In this document: positions 7,890-15,571 of the stretch, piece by piece | How the letters are laid out: the number at the start of each line of letters is the position of its first letter | Numbering within the stretch: the first letter of the stretch is position 1 | Assembly (NCBI RefSeq): GCF_013425525.1 | Contig: NZ_JACCKA010000062.1 | Coordinates: 1 to 64,000, forward strand | Length of the DNA: 64,000 nucleotides | Origin: Luteimonas salinisoli | GTDB taxonomy: Bacteria > Pseudomonadota > Gammaproteobacteria > Xanthomonadales > Xanthomonadaceae | Direction of reading: 5' to 3' | Program-made: the position numbers and the translations under genes | Notes under the pieces: generated by a model | What the model saw: only the letters and a program-made list of their open reading frames with translations | Told to the model about the DNA's origin: nothing | Database searches by the model: none

Positions 7890-8318
7890 ATGATTGAAGC
7901 CATCCAGGTTGCCGCCATGGAGCCGCAGGCCGCCACCGGCGCCGGCGCCAGCGCCGCGGCGCAGCCCCAGGCATCGGCCATCGAGGTGCGGGACTTCGCG
8001 CAGGCGATGCAGCGCACCGGAGGCGCGAACCAGGGGCAGCAGGCGGCGGCGCCCGAGGCGGTCGCCGGCACCAGCGCCACGGACCCGTCGCAGGGCACTC
8101 GCATGATGATCTCGGCATTCGACAGCCTCAACGGCAGCGCCAAGAACATCGAGGCCATGTCTCAGGCGATGAGCGGCAGCGTCGCGGACCTGTCGCCCGG
8201 GCAGATGCTGGAAATGACCATGAAGTGCCATGAGTTCCTGTTCCAGTCGCAGCTCACCTCCAACGTGGCCAACCGCACTTCCGACGGCGTGCAGCAGCTG
8301 TTCCGCCAGCAGTCCTGA
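7890..8318 (+). CDS. sctI: SctI, T3SS inner rod protein
   Basis: The 142-residue protein has a low-complexity Ala/Gln/Gly-rich N-terminus and a conserved C-terminal helix region (LSPGQMLEMTMKCHEFLFQS, then SNVANRTSDGVQQLFRQQS). That pattern is characteristic of the YscI/EscI/HrpB inner-rod family. GGGAG eight bases before ATG 7890 supports this start over the upstream in-frame ATG 7845. It lies between the needle candidate and sctJ, as in other T3SS. The rod connects the export gate to the needle base. Confidence 0.85.
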   Translation: MIEAIQVAAMEPQAATGAGASAAAQPQASAIEVRDFAQAMQRTGGANQGQQAAAPEAVAGTSATDPSQGTRMMISAFDSLNGSAKNIEAMSQAMSGSVADLSPGQMLEMTMKCHEFLFQSQLTSNVANRTSDGVQQLFRQQS

Positions 8319-8334
8319 GGAACGGGGGATCGTG

Positions 8335-9123
8335 ATGAGCACCTCGAAAGCCAACCGCGGCATCCTGCGGATCGCGCTGGTCCTGGCGGCGGCGCTGCTG
8401 CTCGCCGCCTGTGGCCGGACCACGCTCTATAGCAACCTCGACGAGCGCCAGGCCAACGAGGTTCTGGCCGCGCTGCTGTCGACCGGGGTCAACGCCGACA
8501 AGCGGCTGGCGGTCAGCAAGAGCGGTTGGGAGATCCGCGTCGACGACGCCGACTTCCCCTACGCGATGCAGGTGCTGCAATCGCGCGGGCTGCCGCGCCA
8601 GCAATACAGTTCGCTCGGCGACATCTTCAAGAAGGAAGGATTCGCCTCCTCCTCGCTCGAGGAAATGGCGCGGCTGAAGCATGGCCTGCAGCAGGAGATG
8701 GCGCGCACCCTGTCGAGCTACCCCGGGGTGGTCGACGCGCGGGTGCACATCAACCTGCCCGAGCGCGATCCGCTCGGCGGCACGTCCAGCGACGCCTCGG
8801 CGTCCGTGGTCATCTTCGAACAGTCGGGCGCCAATCTGCGCGACAAGGAAACGGAGATGAAGGTCGTCGTGAAGGACGGCGTGCCCGGCCTGAACGACGT
8901 CAACAAGGTCACGGTGAAGTTCACCACCGTGCCGGGGCCGTCCGAGAACCGCCAGGGCCAGCGCGGGACCACCGCGATCGCGATGTCCGCCGTCAGCCCG
9001 ATGGCGATCGCCCTCGTGGCGGCTGTGGTCGGGCTGATCGGACTGCTGCTGGCTTTTGGCGGTCGCCTGCGCCAGCGCCTGCAGGGCCAGCCCAAGCAGA
9101 CTCCGCGGGTCTGGAACGGGTAA
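8335..9123 (+). CDS. sctJ: SctJ, T3SS inner-membrane ring lipoprotein
   Basis: The 262-residue protein carries a lipoprotein signal with lipobox LAAC (Cys26) and the YscJ/FliF ring domains (TTLYSNLDERQANEVLAALL; QYSSLGDIFKKEGF; VVDARVHINLPERDPL). A C-terminal membrane helix (about 222-248) is followed by a basic tail. All features are diagnostic of SctJ (YscJ/PrgK/HrcJ), the inner ring that surrounds the export gate. GGGGGA precedes ATG 8335. It is 16 bases after sctI. Confidence 0.95.
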   Translation: MSTSKANRGILRIALVLAAALLLAACGRTTLYSNLDERQANEVLAALLSTGVNADKRLAVSKSGWEIRVDDADFPYAMQVLQSRGLPRQQYSSLGDIFKKEGFASSSLEEMARLKHGLQQEMARTLSSYPGVVDARVHINLPERDPLGGTSSDASASVVIFEQSGANLRDKETEMKVVVKDGVPGLNDVNKVTVKFTTVPGPSENRQGQRGTTAIAMSAVSPMAIALVAAVVGLIGLLLAFGGRLRQRLQGQPKQTPRVWNG

Positions 9124-9132
9124 CCCGCCGGC

Positions 9133-9759
9133 ATGCCGCTGCAGGCGCTGCTCGCCGAGGTGCATCCGAGCTGGTACGCCGCCGAGGGCGAACCCGCGCC
9201 ATCTCCGGGCCTGCTCGAGGCCGCGTTGCGCAGCGGACTGGGCCGGCGCATGCTCGCCCGCGTCCTGCTGCAGGGCGGCATCGGCGATGCGCTGCTGGCG
9301 CCCCGCCCCGGCAGCGGCCCGCCGACCGCGGTGACCCGTTGGCCGCGCGCACGTCTGGCGCTGCTGGTCCGCGATCTCGGGGTGCTGGCGTACGCGCCGG
9401 CCATCCGCGGCGAAGTGCGCCGGGAGCCGGTGCGGCGCCTGCGCCGGGCGCTCGGCAACAGCTATCTGCTGGCGCTGGACCCCACCGTTTGGGACGCCGC
9501 CGTCGAGCGCGGCGTGCTCGCAAGACTCGCCGCGGGTTTGGAGCGGGCGCTCGTGGAGGACGACGAGGCGCTGTTCGCCATGTTCGAGCGGCAGGGCCGC
9601 AACGAGCTGCGCGCCTGGGCCGCGGTGCGCGACCCCGCGCTCGCAGACTGGACCGCATTGCTGCATGAGCGTGCCGGCGCCGGCCCCGCCCACCTGCCGG
9701 AGAAGCCGGTCCTGCTGCTGTGCACCCACCACGAATCGCGCGCCGCTGCGGCCGCCTGA
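9133..9759 (+). CDS. sctK: SctK, T3SS sorting-platform adaptor
   Basis: The 208-residue soluble, Arg/Leu/Ala-rich protein has no strong motif. Position is the main argument: it lies between sctJ and sctL, exactly where sctK (pscK/orgA/mxiK) lies in many T3SS operons. Its length is typical and the sequence (HPSWYAAEGEPAPSPGLLEA, later ALGNSYLLALDP) agrees with the weakly conserved SctK family. SctK bridges SctD and SctQ in the cytoplasmic pods. Confidence 0.7.
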   Translation: MPLQALLAEVHPSWYAAEGEPAPSPGLLEAALRSGLGRRMLARVLLQGGIGDALLAPRPGSGPPTAVTRWPRARLALLVRDLGVLAYAPAIRGEVRREPVRRLRRALGNSYLLALDPTVWDAAVERGVLARLAAGLERALVEDDEALFAMFERQGRNELRAWAAVRDPALADWTALLHERAGAGPAHLPEKPVLLLCTHHESRAAAAA

Positions 9760-9778
9760 CAGCGAGAGACGACACCTG

Positions 9779-10456
9779 ATGCAGCGCCCGTCACCCACCC
9801 CAGCCGGCCCCGCCACCGCGACCGACGCGGGCGTGGCGCTGTTCGAGCGCCGCGAGTTCGAGCGCGCGGTCGCCGCGCGCATCGTGCCGGCGCGGCAGTG
9901 GTCCTCGCTCGAGGAGATCGACGTCCTGCTCGAACGGCTCAACGCCCTCTATGCCGAGGCCGAGGCCGAGATCGACCAGGCGCGCCAGCAGGGCCAGGCG
10001 GCGGGCTTCGCCGAAGGCCTGGCGCGTGCGCAGCAGCAGATGACCGAGAAGCTGGCCGCGCTCAACGAGCGCCGCGCGCGGGTGCTGGCCGAGGCGACCG
10101 GCCGCATCACCGACCTGGCCTGCGCCATCGTCGCGCGACTCGCCCCCGGGTTCGACGCCGCCACCGTGGTGCCGCCGCTGGTGATGCAGGCGGTGGAGGC
10201 GGCGCAGGCCGAGCAGTTCCTGCTGATCCGCGTGCACCCTTCGGTCCGGACCTCGGTGGAGTCGGGGCTGGGCGCGGTGCGCCAGGCCCACCCGGCCGTC
10301 GGCGTGATCGAGCTGGTCGACGACGAGAGCCTGGACCCGCTGAGCTGCGTTGTGGTGTCCGAGGCCGGCGAGGTGCGCGCCGGTGTCGCCCAGCAGATCG
10401 AGGCGATCCGTACGGCACTGGCCGGAGCCAGCGCCAGCGAGGCAGCGAAGAAGTGA
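9779..10456 (+). CDS. sctL: SctL, stator/regulator of the T3SS ATPase
   Basis: The 225-residue protein has a long charged coiled coil (about 45-110, [20 protein letters not shown]) followed by a globular C-terminal domain typical of SctL/FliH, the peripheral-stalk protein that links SctN to SctQ. A conserved acidic/hydrophobic segment ([17 protein letters not shown]) lies near the end. Its stop overlaps the GTG start of sctN, so the two are translationally coupled, which fits their tight stoichiometry. Start ATG 9779 follows GAGAGACG. Confidence 0.88.
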   Translation: MQRPSPTPAGPATATDAGVALFERREFERAVAARIVPARQWSSLEEIDVLLERLNALYAEAEAEIDQARQQGQAAGFAEGLARAQQQMTEKLAALNERRARVLAEATGRITDLACAIVARLAPGFDAATVVPPLVMQAVEAAQAEQFLLIRVHPSVRTSVESGLGAVRQAHPAVGVIELVDDESLDPLSCVVVSEAGEVRAGVAQQIEAIRTALAGASASEAAKK

Positions 10457-11778
10457 ACGCCTCGGCCTCCGATCCGCTGCTGGACGCGCTCACGGGAGTC
10501 AAGCCGATCCAGCGCGTCGGCCGCGTCGCCGATGCCTACGGCACCCTGATCCGCGCCACCGGGCTCAAGGCCTCGATCGGCGAGCTCTGCCACCTGCGGC
10601 ATCCCCGCGGCGAGGGCGATCCCGACTTCGAGCTGGCTGCCGAGGTGGTCGGCGTCTCCAAGCAGCACACCCTGCTCACCCCGCTGGGGGCGCTGGACGG
10701 GATCTCCGCCACCACCGAGGTCTATGCCAGCGGCCGCCAGGCCTCGGTGCGCGCCGGCGACGGGTTGCTCGGCCGCGTGCTCGACGCCCACGGCGAGCCG
10801 ATCGACGATCGCGGCCCGCTCGGCGCCACCGAAGCGGTGCCGATCTACGCCGCCTCTCCCAACCCGCTCACCCGCAATCTCATCGAGCGCCCCTTCTCCA
10901 CCGGCGTCCGCGCGATCGACACGGTGATGACCGCGGGCGAGGGCCAGCGTGTGGGCATCTTCGCCGTGGCCGGCGGCGGCAAGAGCACCCTGCTGGGCAT
11001 GCTCGCCCGCGGCGGCGACGCCGACGTCAACGTGATCGTGCTGGTCGGCGAGCGCGGCCGCGAGGTCAACGAATTCATTCACGACAACCTCGGCGAGCAG
11101 GGCCTGGCGCGTTCGGTGATCGTGGTCGCCACTTCCGACCGGCCCGCGCTGGAACGCAGCCGCGCCGCCTGGGTGGGCACGGCCATCGCCGAGCACTTCC
11201 GCGATCGCGGCAAGCGGGTGCTGCTGCTGCTCGATTCGGTGACCCGATTCGCCCGCGCGCTGCGCGACGTCGGGCTCGCCATCGGCGAGCCGCCGGCGCG
11301 GCGCGGGTTCCCGCCGTCGGTGTTCAGCGCGCTTCCGCGGCTGTTCGAGCGCGCGGGCAACAACGAGCGCGGCAGCATCACCGCGTTCTACACAGTTCTG
11401 GCCGAGGACGAGGACGGCGGCGACCCCATCGTCGAGGAGGTGCGCTCGATCCTGGACGGCCACATCGTGCTCTCGCGCAAGCTGGCCGCCGCCTATCACT
11501 ATCCCGCCATCGACGTGCTGACCAGCCTCAGCCGCACCATGCCGCGGGTGGTCGACGAAGCGCACATGCGCGCCGCCGGCCAGCTGCGCAAATACCTGGC
11601 CAAGCACCAGGACATCGAGCTGCTGCTGCAGCTGGGCGAGTACAAGCGCGGCAGCGATCCCGAGGCCGACGTGGCGATCGAGAAGATCGGCCCGATCCGC
11701 AAGCTGCTGCAGCAGGCCTCCGGCGAGCTGGTGCCCTTCCAGCAGTCGTCCGATGCGCTCAGGAAGCTGTTCAGATGA
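10453..11778 (+). CDS. sctN: SctN, T3SS ATPase
   Basis: The 441-residue protein is an F1-beta-like ATPase. Walker A is AVAGGGKST (about 171-179), the variant seen in SctN rather than the FliI form. Walker B ([13 protein letters not shown]) and the catalytic [13 protein letters not shown] are present, followed by the arginine-finger region. SctN unfolds substrates and strips chaperones at the gate. It starts at GTG 10453 with the first bases overlapping the sctL stop. An open frame extends much further upstream, but that part only shadows sctL. sctO overlaps its stop by four bases (ATGA). Confidence 0.96.
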   Translation: MNASASDPLLDALTGVKPIQRVGRVADAYGTLIRATGLKASIGELCHLRHPRGEGDPDFELAAEVVGVSKQHTLLTPLGALDGISATTEVYASGRQASVRAGDGLLGRVLDAHGEPIDDRGPLGATEAVPIYAASPNPLTRNLIERPFSTGVRAIDTVMTAGEGQRVGIFAVAGGGKSTLLGMLARGGDADVNVIVLVGERGREVNEFIHDNLGEQGLARSVIVVATSDRPALERSRAAWVGTAIAEHFRDRGKRVLLLLDSVTRFARALRDVGLAIGEPPARRGFPPSVFSALPRLFERAGNNERGSITAFYTVLAEDEDGGDPIVEEVRSILDGHIVLSRKLAAAYHYPAIDVLTSLSRTMPRVVDEAHMRAAGQLRKYLAKHQDIELLLQLGEYKRGSDPEADVAIEKIGPIRKLLQQASGELVPFQQSSDALRKLFR

Positions 11779-12263
11779 AGCGCTACCCGTTGCAGACGCT
11801 GCTCAAGCTGCGCGCCCACCGCACCGAGAACGCGCGGCTGACGGTAATGGAGAAGCAGCGCGCGGCGATCGCCTGCCGCGAGGAGTGCGCGCGTATCCAG
11901 GGCGAGCTGCAGACGCTGCGCGATCAGCGGGCCAGCCATCGGCTGCGATTGCTGGATCCGCCACCGCCGGGCATGCCGTGGCCGCCGGTGCTCGAGCAGC
12001 GGCAGGCGCATATCGACCTGCTGGGCGAGCAGGCCGATGCCGCACAACAGAACCTGCAGCAGGCCCAGCAGCGCCTGCAGGCCGCGGAGCGGGCGCTGGA
12101 GGAAGCGAAGCAGGCCTACTTCCGCGCCAAGGCGCGCGAGGACGCGCTGCACAAGCGCAAGGGCATGTGGCACGACGAGCAGAACGCACTGGAGGCGCGC
12201 AAGGAAGAGGACGCCGCCGCCGACCTGCAGCTGGCGCGCCACCTCGCCCGCGGACAACCCTGA
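11775..12263 (+). CDS. sctO: SctO, T3SS ATPase central stalk (YscO/FliJ type)
   Basis: The 162-residue, highly charged protein is almost entirely coiled coil in two arms (about 10-55 and 75-155) separated by a proline-rich loop ([14 protein letters not shown]). That is the antiparallel hairpin of SctO/FliJ, which sits in the ATPase ring and touches SctV. Its ATG overlaps the sctN stop as ATGA. Position sctN-O-P is conserved across T3SS. Confidence 0.88.
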   Translation: MKRYPLQTLLKLRAHRTENARLTVMEKQRAAIACREECARIQGELQTLRDQRASHRLRLLDPPPPGMPWPPVLEQRQAHIDLLGEQADAAQQNLQQAQQRLQAAERALEEAKQAYFRAKAREDALHKRKGMWHDEQNALEARKEEDAAADLQLARHLARGQP

Positions 12264-12272
12264 GAGGTCCAC

Positions 12273-12959
12273 ATGAGCATCGAACGCAGCAACCCGTCGG
12301 CGCAGGCGCCCGAGCAGCCCCGCGACGTGGAGGGAAAGCCGAAGACCGACGCCAAGCGCGAGCCGCCGCCGAAGGAGACCGTGGACCGCTTCCGACAGGT
12401 CCTGCAGAGCAAGCAGGAAGCCAAGCAGGAGTTCATGACCGCCCGCGCGAAGGGCGGCGGCGAGCTGAGCGGCCAGCAGCGCGCCGAGGCCGAGGCGTCC
12501 GCGCGCCAGGCGGCGACCCAGGATGCGGTGCAGGCCGGGCGGCAGGCGCCGGGCGACGGCTCGGAACCGCTCCCCCAGAACCTGATGGATTCTTCGGAGA
12601 TCATGGCGATGATGCAGGCGCAGTCGGCGCTGCGCGACGGGGCGAATGCCCCGGCCGCCCCGGCGCCGGTCAACACCTCCGCCTTCGCCGACCTCGTCGA
12701 GCGGCACGTGCGCCAGCTCGCGGTGGGCGGCGGCACCCAGGGCGATGGCGACGGCCAGGTCCTGCTGCGCATGGCCGACAGCACCCTGCCCGGCACCGAC
12801 CTGCTGCTCAGCAAGACCGCCGACGGCTGGCTGCTGCGCGCCGACGCGCGCTCGCGCGGCAGCTACGACGCGATCCGCGAGGCCGCCCCCGAGCTGGTAC
12901 GCCGCTTCGCCGAGCGCAACCTGGGCACCCTCAGCATCGACCCGCAGTTCCATGGTTGA
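12273..12959 (+). CDS. sctP: SctP, T3SS needle-length / substrate-switch protein
   Basis: The 228-residue protein has a charged, low-complexity N-terminal half (Gln, Lys, Ala and Pro-rich) and a compact C-terminal domain (about 160-228, LLRMADSTLPGTDLLLSKTA to RRFAERNLGTLSID) like that of HrpP/HpaP/SctP. The domain resembles the T3S4 switch domain. It follows sctO by nine bases and is the last gene of the plus-strand structural operon. The flexible N-terminus would be the ruler part. It is short for a ruler and closer to the HrpP/HpaP type. Confidence 0.75.
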   Translation: MSIERSNPSAQAPEQPRDVEGKPKTDAKREPPPKETVDRFRQVLQSKQEAKQEFMTARAKGGGELSGQQRAEAEASARQAATQDAVQAGRQAPGDGSEPLPQNLMDSSEIMAMMQAQSALRDGANAPAAPAPVNTSAFADLVERHVRQLAVGGGTQGDGDGQVLLRMADSTLPGTDLLLSKTADGWLLRADARSRGSYDAIREAAPELVRRFAERNLGTLSIDPQFHG

Positions 12960-12976
12960 GGGAACGCGCATTACAG

Positions 12977-12992
12977 CTGGGGTTACCCCCAG
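12977..12992 (+). promoter_or_regulatory. T3SS 16-bp inverted repeat, copy B (perfect)
   Basis: CTGGGG-TTAC-CCCCAG is a perfect 6-bp inverted repeat with a 4-base spacer, between sctP and the next small gene. It is the best copy of the motif shared with 7377, 13613 and 17168. It could also form a small RNA hairpin but lacks a T tract, so it is not a terminator. Confidence 0.6.
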
Positions 12993-13085
12993 GGTCGGGC
13001 ACGCCCTAGCTTGGGTTGTGGCGGACAGTCGGCAATAGTCCCAGACGGGTCGACCCGACCCGCAATCAACGCACAGGAGACTGTC

Positions 13086-13313
13086 ATGTTCGATGGTATC
13101 GGTGATCTCGTCAGTGCCGCCGCGAAAGCGATCGGCGGTGCGATCGGTGGCCCCGTCGGCGCAATGATCGGCGGCATGCTCGCGGACTTCGCAGTACAGG
13201 CCATCGAGGGCCAGCTCGGCGAGTCGCTCTCCAGCTCCGGTCTGCCCTTCGACGCCCAGAGCCTGTTCAGCGGCAACTTCATGCAGGCCTTCCAGAGTGC
13301 CCTGCGCGGCTGA
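13086..13313 (+). CDS. Small Gly/Ala-rich T3SS-associated protein, function unknown
   Basis: The 75-residue protein has a glycine-zipper-like hydrophobic stretch (about 12-38, KAIGGAIGGPVGAMIGGMLA) and an amphipathic tail with SLFSGNFMQAFQSALRG. AGGAG seven bases before ATG 13086 gives strong translation. No family was recognised. Its size, high expression signal and own motif-bearing promoter (copy B) suggest a secreted component such as a pilin/needle-like or translocon-associated peptide; this is inference. It is followed after 12 bases by a small helical protein that could be its chaperone. Confidence 0.75.
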   Translation: MFDGIGDLVSAAAKAIGGAIGGPVGAMIGGMLADFAVQAIEGQLGESLSSSGLPFDAQSLFSGNFMQAFQSALRG

Positions 13314-13325
13314 GGAGAGATGGCG

Positions 13326-13616
13326 ATGAACGCTCAGTGGATGGAACGGATCGAGGAGATGCGTGCTGCGGGCGTGCTGAACGCCGAAGACGAAAACACC
13401 CTCATCCGTCACGTCCGGGAGTGCGAAGAGCGGATCCAGAGCGAGTTGGCCGGGATCGCACCGGCGTACCAGACCAAGCTTGCGGCAGAAGGAAAGGAGT
13501 CGGCCGACGCTTGGCTGGCCGAGATGGCCGCCAGTCTGGGGCGGGAGGAGGGCGAGAAGATGCGCCGCATCTTCGATCAGTTCTCCTGCGCCGACCAGAT
13601 GGCGGATACCGCCTAG
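13326..13616 (+). CDS. Small helical T3SS-associated protein, paralogue of the 13726 product
   Basis: The 96-residue acidic, helical protein (AGVLNAEDENTLIRHVRECE, then KLAAEGKESADAWLAEMAAS) is not in a family I recognise. It shares an aligned block with the C-terminal half of the 203-residue protein encoded at 13726: LIR followed by a Glu-rich helix, then K(L/M)AAEG and a WL motif. ATG 13326 is preferred over 13320 because the AGGAG then has eight-base spacing. Small size and acidic helical character would suit a secretion chaperone for a neighbour; this is inference. Confidence 0.75.
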   Translation: MNAQWMERIEEMRAAGVLNAEDENTLIRHVRECEERIQSELAGIAPAYQTKLAAEGKESADAWLAEMAASLGREEGEKMRRIFDQFSCADQMADTA

Positions 13617-13657
13617 GGTCCCCCCCAGCTTGTTGCGGGTCTTCGCCTTCCTATACT
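13613..13657 (+). promoter_or_regulatory. Promoter with T3SS inverted repeat, copy C
   Basis: CTAGGG-TCCC-CCCCAG (13613-13628) overlaps the stop region of the preceding gene. TTGTTG (13630-13635), a 16-base spacer and TATACT (13652-13657) make a good sigma-70 promoter. The repeat centre would lie near -43 from the predicted start site, the usual place for a LuxR/NarL-type activator touching the polymerase. This is the clearest promoter among the four motif copies. Confidence 0.6.
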
Positions 13658-13725
13658 GATTTCGAGTCTCTCGCTCCATCCACCCGGCGACGGTCTTCGG
13701 ACCAAGGCGGGATCCAACGGAGTTC

Positions 13726-14337
13726 ATGGAACCCATCCAGATGGCCCGGCGCCCCTCCATCCGCAAGCGCAACGCTCCCCAGCCGGCTGCAGGCGCGGCC
13801 CCGCTGGGAGCTTCGGTGGTCGACATGCCGCGCCCGGCGGCCGACCGTCCCGTTCCCGGGACCGGCATGGAGCAGCTGCAGCAGGAATTCGAAACCATCC
13901 TGCGCCAGGAGTCCGGCCTCGACCCCGAGTCCTGCGAAGAGCTCGGGCAGATGTTCCAGCAGGCTTTGGAGGATGCTGCCGCCTCACCCGATCCGGGTGC
14001 GATGCCGGATCGTGCCAGCTGGATGCAGGCGGTCGAGGCGCTGCAACGCAGCGGCGATGTCGATGGCGATGAAGTCAACGACCTGATCCGCCGCCTCAAT
14101 GAAGCGCTGGAGCCCCTGGAGCGGCGCGAGTCGCGCCTGGCGATCGAGTTCAGCCGGAAGATGGCTGCCGAGGGCGAAGCAGCGGCGCTGGCCTGGCTGC
14201 GGCAACAGACCGACAGGGAAAAGGAAGACAAGGCGCAGGAGCCCGCGCCGTTCCCCCGGAACGATCATCCCTCGCTTCGCGACGAAGTCGTCAACTCCCG
14301 TTCGCGCCGCCTGCGCGGCCCGCCGCGAAACGCCTGA
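13726..14337 (+). CDS. T3SS-associated protein of unknown function, extended paralogue of the 13326 product
   Basis: The 203-residue soluble protein has a Pro/Ala/Arg-rich unstructured N-terminus (1-50), an acidic helical middle and a C-terminal block (about 110-170) that aligns with the 96-residue protein at 13326: GDEVNDLIRRL, EFSRKMAAEGEAAALAWL. An unstructured N-terminus would be compatible with a T3SS secretion signal. No enzymatic motif is seen. It follows promoter copy C and probably shares a transcript with the next gene, which ends in a strong terminator. Confidence 0.75.
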   Translation: MEPIQMARRPSIRKRNAPQPAAGAAPLGASVVDMPRPAADRPVPGTGMEQLQQEFETILRQESGLDPESCEELGQMFQQALEDAAASPDPGAMPDRASWMQAVEALQRSGDVDGDEVNDLIRRLNEALEPLERRESRLAIEFSRKMAAEGEAAALAWLRQQTDREKEDKAQEPAPFPRNDHPSLRDEVVNSRSRRLRGPPRNA

Positions 14338-14406
14338 CCGATTGACCCAGGCGCCGCCCGGCGGCGCGCGTAGCAATCTTCAGGATCAACACACGGGAGT
14401 ATCAAC

Positions 14407-14763
14407 ATGTCTAGCGAAGTTTGGAGCTTCTCCTACGTCGGTACCGTTCAGGCCGAGCGGGCCGCCGAGGCCAAATCCGCAGCAGGCGCCAAGGGCGGCG
14501 GCTGGCTGCTTGCCATTGCCCTCACGCTCGGCAAGATCGCCGATGCCATGGGCGAGCGTCTTCTGGCGAAGGCGCAGGATATCGACACCCTGCAGAAGAT
14601 GCAGAAGGACGACCCCGACGCCACGCTGGGCGGCAAGGGCCTGACCGAGCTGAATGCCGAAATGCAGGTCCTGCAGCAGCAGCTTTCGCAGATGATCCAG
14701 GCGCTGAACACCATCGTGAAGGCGCTGGGCGAAGGCAACCGCGATCTCGCCCGCAAGCAGTAA
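14407..14763 (+). CDS. Small protein with a hydrophobic segment and coiled coil, T3SS-associated
   Basis: The 118-residue protein has an N-terminal polar part (WSFSYVGTVQAERAAEAKSA), a short hydrophobic stretch (about 30-46, GGGWLLAIALTLGKIADAM) and a C-terminal coiled coil (about 80-112, LNAEMQVLQQQLSQMIQALN). No family was recognised. The combination of one hydrophobic segment with a C-terminal coiled coil recalls small translocator or filament proteins such as SctB or EspA/SseB types, but this is only a structural analogy. It is the last gene before a strong terminator. Confidence 0.75.
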   Translation: MSSEVWSFSYVGTVQAERAAEAKSAAGAKGGGWLLAIALTLGKIADAMGERLLAKAQDIDTLQKMQKDDPDATLGGKGLTELNAEMQVLQQQLSQMIQALNTIVKALGEGNRDLARKQ

Positions 14764-14783
14764 TCGCGACGCGAAGTGGTACC

Positions 14784-14815
14784 GAGCGCCCCCGACTTTC
14801 GGGGGCGCTCTTTTT
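14784..14815 (+). terminator. Rho-independent terminator
   Basis: GAGCGCCCCCG, a CTTT-type loop, and CGGGGGCGCTC form an 11-bp perfect stem followed directly by TTTTT. It ends the 13726-14763 transcription unit 21 bases after the stop codon. Confidence 0.9.
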
Positions 14816-14839
14816 GGTGGTCGATGCCGGAGAGACGCG

Positions 14840-15478
14840 ATGCGACGATCGATGGCTCTATTGGCGCTGGTGTTCCTGGCTGCCTGCGGCACCAGCATTG
14901 GCAGCGAGACCCTCGGGCCATACGCCGGGGATCCGTACATCGGCGCGGTGCAAGTCCGGATCGTCCCGCCGGACGGTTCGCCCATCCGGGATACGGGAAC
15001 GGCCAGCGCGCAGATCGTCGACGAAGGCGAAGGCCGCGCTCGCCTGATCCTGGTCGGAAACATCAAGGAGAACGCCGACGCCGGCTTCGCGATCGACGGG
15101 GTCTACGACGCGAGCGGCTGGCGGGCGGAAGCGGATGGGGTCCAGCTGCGGATCGGCGCAGACGGCGCGATTTCGGGTGGTGGTGCAGCGCCGCCGCAAC
15201 GGTTCCGGTTCGAGGGCGCGGTGACTCGGGGCGTCTTCGAGCTGGAGACCGAGCTCGAGTTGCTGGAGAGAAACGGCAACCTGCCGGCCGGAACGAAGTT
15301 CGTCTTCAGTTATCGCCTCCAGCGCGCCGCGGCCGGCGAGCAGGATGCAGCGTCCGCTCCCCGTACGAGTGCTGGCAGGGAGGACTGCAAGCGCATCGTG
15401 TGGCGCACCCGCCACATTGCCGGCTTCGGGGGCGGACCGATGCAGATGATCCAGGTGCCGGAGTGCGTGCGTCGCTGA
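14840..15478 (+). CDS. Putative lipoprotein, function unknown
   Basis: The 212-residue protein has a lipoprotein signal (MRRSMALLALVFLAAC, Cys16) and a beta-rich exported domain with no recognised family. The C-terminus has two conserved-looking Cys (EDCKRIVWRTRHI and VPECVRR) that could form a disulfide. It begins just after the terminator at 14784-14815, so it needs its own promoter or partial readthrough. It is convergent with the 500-residue protein next door. A role as T3SS pilotin is conceivable because those are small lipoproteins near sct genes, but nothing in the sequence proves it. Confidence 0.7.
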   Translation: MRRSMALLALVFLAACGTSIGSETLGPYAGDPYIGAVQVRIVPPDGSPIRDTGTASAQIVDEGEGRARLILVGNIKENADAGFAIDGVYDASGWRAEADGVQLRIGADGAISGGGAAPPQRFRFEGAVTRGVFELETELELLERNGNLPAGTKFVFSYRLQRAAAGEQDAASAPRTSAGREDCKRIVWRTRHIAGFGGGPMQMIQVPECVRR

Positions 15479-15571
15479 GTCCGCACCCGGGGGTCGCCGG
15501 GAGTCGAGCCCTTGCGCGGCACTGCAATGACGCCTGGGGAGAGATGCGGGGATCCGGCCTGCGCGTAGCGC

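Noticed and set aside
13643-13668. PIP box (TTCGC-N15-TTCGC) of Xanthomonas HrpX regulon before the 13726 gene
   Set aside because: TTCGC is followed after 14 bases by TTCGA, wrong spacing and one mismatch; the TATACT box lies inside. No AraC-type HrpX gene is seen.
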